Origin: Candidatus Aegiribacteria sp.
GTDB lineage: Bacteria > Fermentibacterota > Fermentibacteria > Fermentibacterales > JCC-6
Length of the DNA: 6,430 bases
Assembly: GCA_030642525.1 (NCBI GenBank)
Contig: DAOWNO010000125.1
Span: 1-6,430, forward strand
Direction: 5' to 3'
Shown here: positions 5,001-6,430 of the stretch, one piece after another
Numbering within the stretch: the first letter of the stretch is position 1
Layout of the letters: every line of letters starts with the position of its first letter
Notes under the pieces: model-generated
The model's input: the letters and a program-made list of their open reading frames with translations, nothing else
What the model was told of the DNA's origin: nothing
The model's database searches: none
Program-made: the position numbers and the translations under genes

Positions 5001-5180
5001 ATGAAATACGATTTGAACGAATTCAAAGATAAGCTATCGACCCTTAACATGGTAAAGGAAAATCAGGTACCTTATATGCTATGATGGGTAAGACACTATA
5101 TGCATCTCAGTAGACCTGACGAACACCTTTATTCAGCAATACTTGCAGAGAAGAAGAAGAGCAGTATGGGAGAGATCCCA
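5001..5180 (+). pseudogene. Truncated tyrosine recombinase (integron-integrase-like) N-terminus
   Basis: From ATG 5001 the frame reads MKYDLNEFKDKLSTLNMVKE, then NQVPYML, TGA at 5082-5084, and continues in the same frame as WVRHYMHLSRPDEHL. This is the pattern of the SAM-like core-binding N-terminal domain of tyrosine recombinases, in which a short 'KENQVPYYLxWVRxF' helix pair is typical of integron integrases. The TGA stands where an Arg or similar residue is expected and could derive from CGA. TGA is a real stop in neighbouring genes, so it is a nonsense mutation. Recognisable similarity fades after about codon 50, and the frame runs into the head-on acyltransferase gene ending at 5183. The catalytic R-H-R-Y domain is absent. 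The fragment is too short to separate IntI from other recombinases with certainty; context favours IntI. Confidence 0.62.
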
Positions 5181-5182
5181 CC

Positions 5183-5638
5183 CTATTCTCTGTATCGAAG
5201 GATTTTCGCAGGATTACCGGCTACAACCGCCCCGGGGGGAACGTCCTTTGTGACAACAGCACCTGCGCCGATTATGGCTCCCTTACCGACTCGTACAGGA
5301 AGTATTGTTGCGTTGGACCCTATACTTACTCCATCCTCAATGATCGTACCCTTCCAGTCTTCGGGATCCGGCTGGGGCGGATAGATATCGTTAATGAACA
5401 TTACCCCGTGGGCTATGAAACAATCACTGCCGATCTCAACCATCTCGCACACGAAGCTGTGGCTCTGAACCCTGGTTCTGTCCCCTATTACGACGCCCTT
5501 CTGTATTTCGGTAAAACATCCTACCATGCAATCGCGCCCTATAGTGCACCCGTAAAGGTTGACAAAATTCCAGATCCTGGTTCCCTCGCCTATTTCGCAA
5601 TCATTTATCAGCTGGTGTTCGTTCGGTTTGAAAGTCAA
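5183..5638 (-). CDS. Left-handed beta-helix N-acyltransferase (WbbJ / WlbB-like)
   Basis: The chosen product has 151 residues starting at TTG 5638, seven bases after a near-perfect AAAGGAGG; longer frames from 5674 lack such a site. Hexapeptide repeats run from about residue 11 to 140 (INDCEIGEGTRIW, YGCTIGRDCMVG, VVIGDRTRV, VEIGSDCFIAHGVMFIND, VSIGSNATI, VRVGKGAIIGAGAVVTKDV). They end in PPGAVVAGNPAKILR, the usual acyl-CoA-binding cap. The IWNFVN and HGVMFIND blocks resemble the N-acetyltransferases acting on amino-sugar nucleotides (WlbB/WbpD, FdtC type) in O-antigen or glycan synthesis. It would act as a cytoplasmic trimer. No other sugar genes are in view, so the exact substrate is undetermined. 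The gene is divergent from lepA and its 3' end meets the integrase relic, with only a few bases between. Confidence 0.87.
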   Translation of the reverse strand: MTFKPNEHQLINDCEIGEGTRIWNFVNLYGCTIGRDCMVGCFTEIQKGVVIGDRTRVQSHSFVCEMVEIGSDCFIAHGVMFINDIYPPQPDPEDWKGTIIEDGVSIGSNATILPVRVGKGAIIGAGAVVTKDVPPGAVVAGNPAKILRYRE

Positions 5639-5652
5639 TTGTTTTCCTCCTT

Positions 5653-5681
5653 TTGGAATCATCAGTCTCCCCAATCATATT
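5653..5681 (+). promoter_or_regulatory. Weak candidate lepA promoter in the divergent gap
   Basis: TTGGAA (5653-5658) and CATATT (5676-5681) are 17 bases apart in the 67-bp gap between the divergent acyltransferase and lepA starts. Both hexamers match only four of six positions. An 11-bp palindrome TTTAC-G-GTAAA (5686-5696) follows and runs into the lepA Shine-Dalgarno sequence, so it could be an operator or chance. Confidence 0.25.
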
Positions 5682-5705
5682 AGCATTTACGGTAAAGGAG
5701 GAGAT

Positions 5706-6430
5706 TTGCGCCGACACATTAGAAATTTCTGTATCATTGCCCATATAGATCATGGCAAGTCTACGCTCGCCGACAGATTGTTGCAGGCAACCGACACAGT
5801 ATCCGCAAGGGATTTTCACGACCTCATGCTTGATACAATGGATATCGAGCGTGAGCGCGGGATTACCATAAAGAGTACGGCTGTCACGATGAACTACAAA
5901 TCAGAAGATGGCGATGAATACGAGCTCAACCTTATAGATACTCCCGGACATGTTGATTTCGCCTACGAAGTATCCAGAGCCCTTGCATCCTGCGAGGGAG
6001 CACTCCTGGTGATAGATGCTGCGCAGGGTGTTGAAGCGCAGACGGTGGCAAACCTGTACAAAGCTATGGAACAGAATCTTACCGTAATACCCGTTATCAA
6101 TAAGATAGACCTTCTTTCCGCGAACATCCTTGAGACTATGGGTGAGATCGAAGGCGAGCTTGGTCTGAATGTTGATGATTCAATCTGTGTTTCCGCCAAG
6201 ACAGGGGAGGGGATCGAAGAACTTCTCGAGGCTATTGTTGAAAAGATACCACCGCCCGAGCGCAAAGACAGCCTTCCTTTAAGAGCCAGAATATTCGACA
6301 GTATCTATGACCCGTACAGGGGAGTAATCGTCTATTTCAGGATAGAGGAGGGTTCTATTAGAAAAGGTGAAAACATCCTTATGATGGCTGCGGGAAAGGA
6401 ATACAAAGTTGAAGAACTCGGTCACTTTGG
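5706..6430 (+). CDS. lepA: Translation elongation factor 4 (LepA), N-terminal part
   Basis: The visible 241 codons encode the GTPase domain and start of domain 2 of LepA/EF4; the gene continues past the right edge (family length about 600). The protein opens with IRNFCIIAHIDHGKSTLADR. The P-loop is AHIDHGKS at 12-19, switch I RERGITI at 49-55, DTPGH at 78-82, NKID at 132-135 and SAK at 163-165. KIPPPE near 180 and the ARIFDSIYDPYRGV segment after it are characteristic of LepA rather than EF-G or TypA. LepA is a ribosome-associated GTPase acting in translation quality and initiation or assembly. The start is TTG 5706, behind AAAGGAGG at 5694-5701; no ATG fits the conserved N-terminus. It marks the return to core chromosomal sequence. 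Confidence 0.97.
   Translation, partial: MRRHIRNFCIIAHIDHGKSTLADRLLQATDTVSARDFHDLMLDTMDIERERGITIKSTAVTMNYKSEDGDEYELNLIDTPGHVDFAYEVSRALASCEGALLVIDAAQGVEAQTVANLYKAMEQNLTVIPVINKIDLLSANILETMGEIEGELGLNVDDSICVSAKTGEGIEELLEAIVEKIPPPERKDSLPLRARIFDSIYDPYRGVIVYFRIEEGSIRKGENILMMAAGKEYKVEELGHF

Larger units (their letters stand above)
3594..5180. mobile_element. Decayed integron: integrase relic, attI-like junction and two toxin-antitoxin cassettes
   Basis: Seen directly: a truncated recombinase N-terminus at 5001 (plus) diverging from two same-strand toxin-antitoxin pairs, each with a related imperfect palindrome just behind its last stop codon. This matches integron organisation, where intI faces away from an array of promoter-proximal cassettes, each carrying an attC. 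Cutting at G^TT in the R' boxes gives cassettes of about 690 bp (higBA, 4932 to 4243) and 642 bp (brnTA, 4242 to 3601), typical sizes. Toxin-antitoxin cassettes are known to stabilise sedentary integron arrays. The integrase cannot be functional here, so mobility would require an integrase supplied elsewhere. The integron reading is inferred from architecture. An alternative is that the palindromes are a dispersed repeat family and the recombinase fragment is unrelated. Confidence 0.68.

Noticed and set aside
5082..5084. TGA as a recoded codon (selenocysteine or Gly/Trp)
   Set aside because: TGA terminates several neighbouring intact genes and the recombinase family does not use selenocysteine; the gene is truncated anyway.
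5639..5674. Longer acyltransferase start at 5674
   Set aside because: The extra 12 residues would include the AAAGGAGG ribosome site as coding sequence; the TTG at 5638 is ideally spaced from it.

Overview
The window looks like a chromosomal segment of a bacterium from the Fibrobacteres-Chlorobi-Bacteroidetes side of the tree or a related candidate phylum. The main clue is a secreted beta-propeller protein ending in a 'SPNPF' plus FlgD-like C-terminal module, a secretion and sorting style typical of those lineages. Base composition is moderate in the housekeeping genes and more AT-rich in the central accessory block. The standard genetic code is used, since TGA ends brnT, brnA and the methyltransferase gene. 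The likely chromosomal genes often start with TTG behind a strong Shine-Dalgarno sequence.

Layout from left to right. Positions 1-301 (minus) hold the first 100 codons of an ABC-transporter ATPase. Positions 302-1023 contain no intact gene but hold a broken toxin-antitoxin locus (562-817, plus), in which an antitoxin N-terminus is fused to a MazF-type toxin C-terminus with a nonsense codon and a frameshift. Positions 1024-2715 (minus) encode an exported PQQ-repeat beta-propeller protein. A strong 17-bp inverted repeat (2739-2796) separates it from a SAM-dependent methyltransferase gene (2801-3580, minus).

The region 3594 to about 5180 is best read as a small, decayed integron. On the minus strand, two compact toxin-antitoxin modules (higB-higA, then brnT-brnA) are each followed within a few bases by an 83-89 bp imperfect palindrome with attC architecture: R''/L'' boxes, an extrahelical base, and L'/R' boxes ending in GTT. 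The two sites are similar to each other even in their central parts. Diverging from the array, at 5001 on the plus strand, lies the N-terminus of a tyrosine recombinase (integron-integrase-like), interrupted by a TGA codon and truncated after about 60 codons. Between integrase relic and array lie a possible attI-like junction (AACG^TTATAC on the minus strand) and a perfect 17-bp palindrome. Both toxin genes lack a Shine-Dalgarno sequence. Each has a plausible promoter placed so that transcription would start at or next to the ATG, suggesting leaderless toxin mRNAs and SD-led antitoxin translation.

To the right, a left-handed beta-helix sugar N-acyltransferase (5183-5638, minus) abuts the integrase relic. 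It is divergent from lepA (elongation factor 4, 5706 to the window end, plus). Integron assignment, promoters and leaderless transcription are inferences from sequence pattern; no database search was run.
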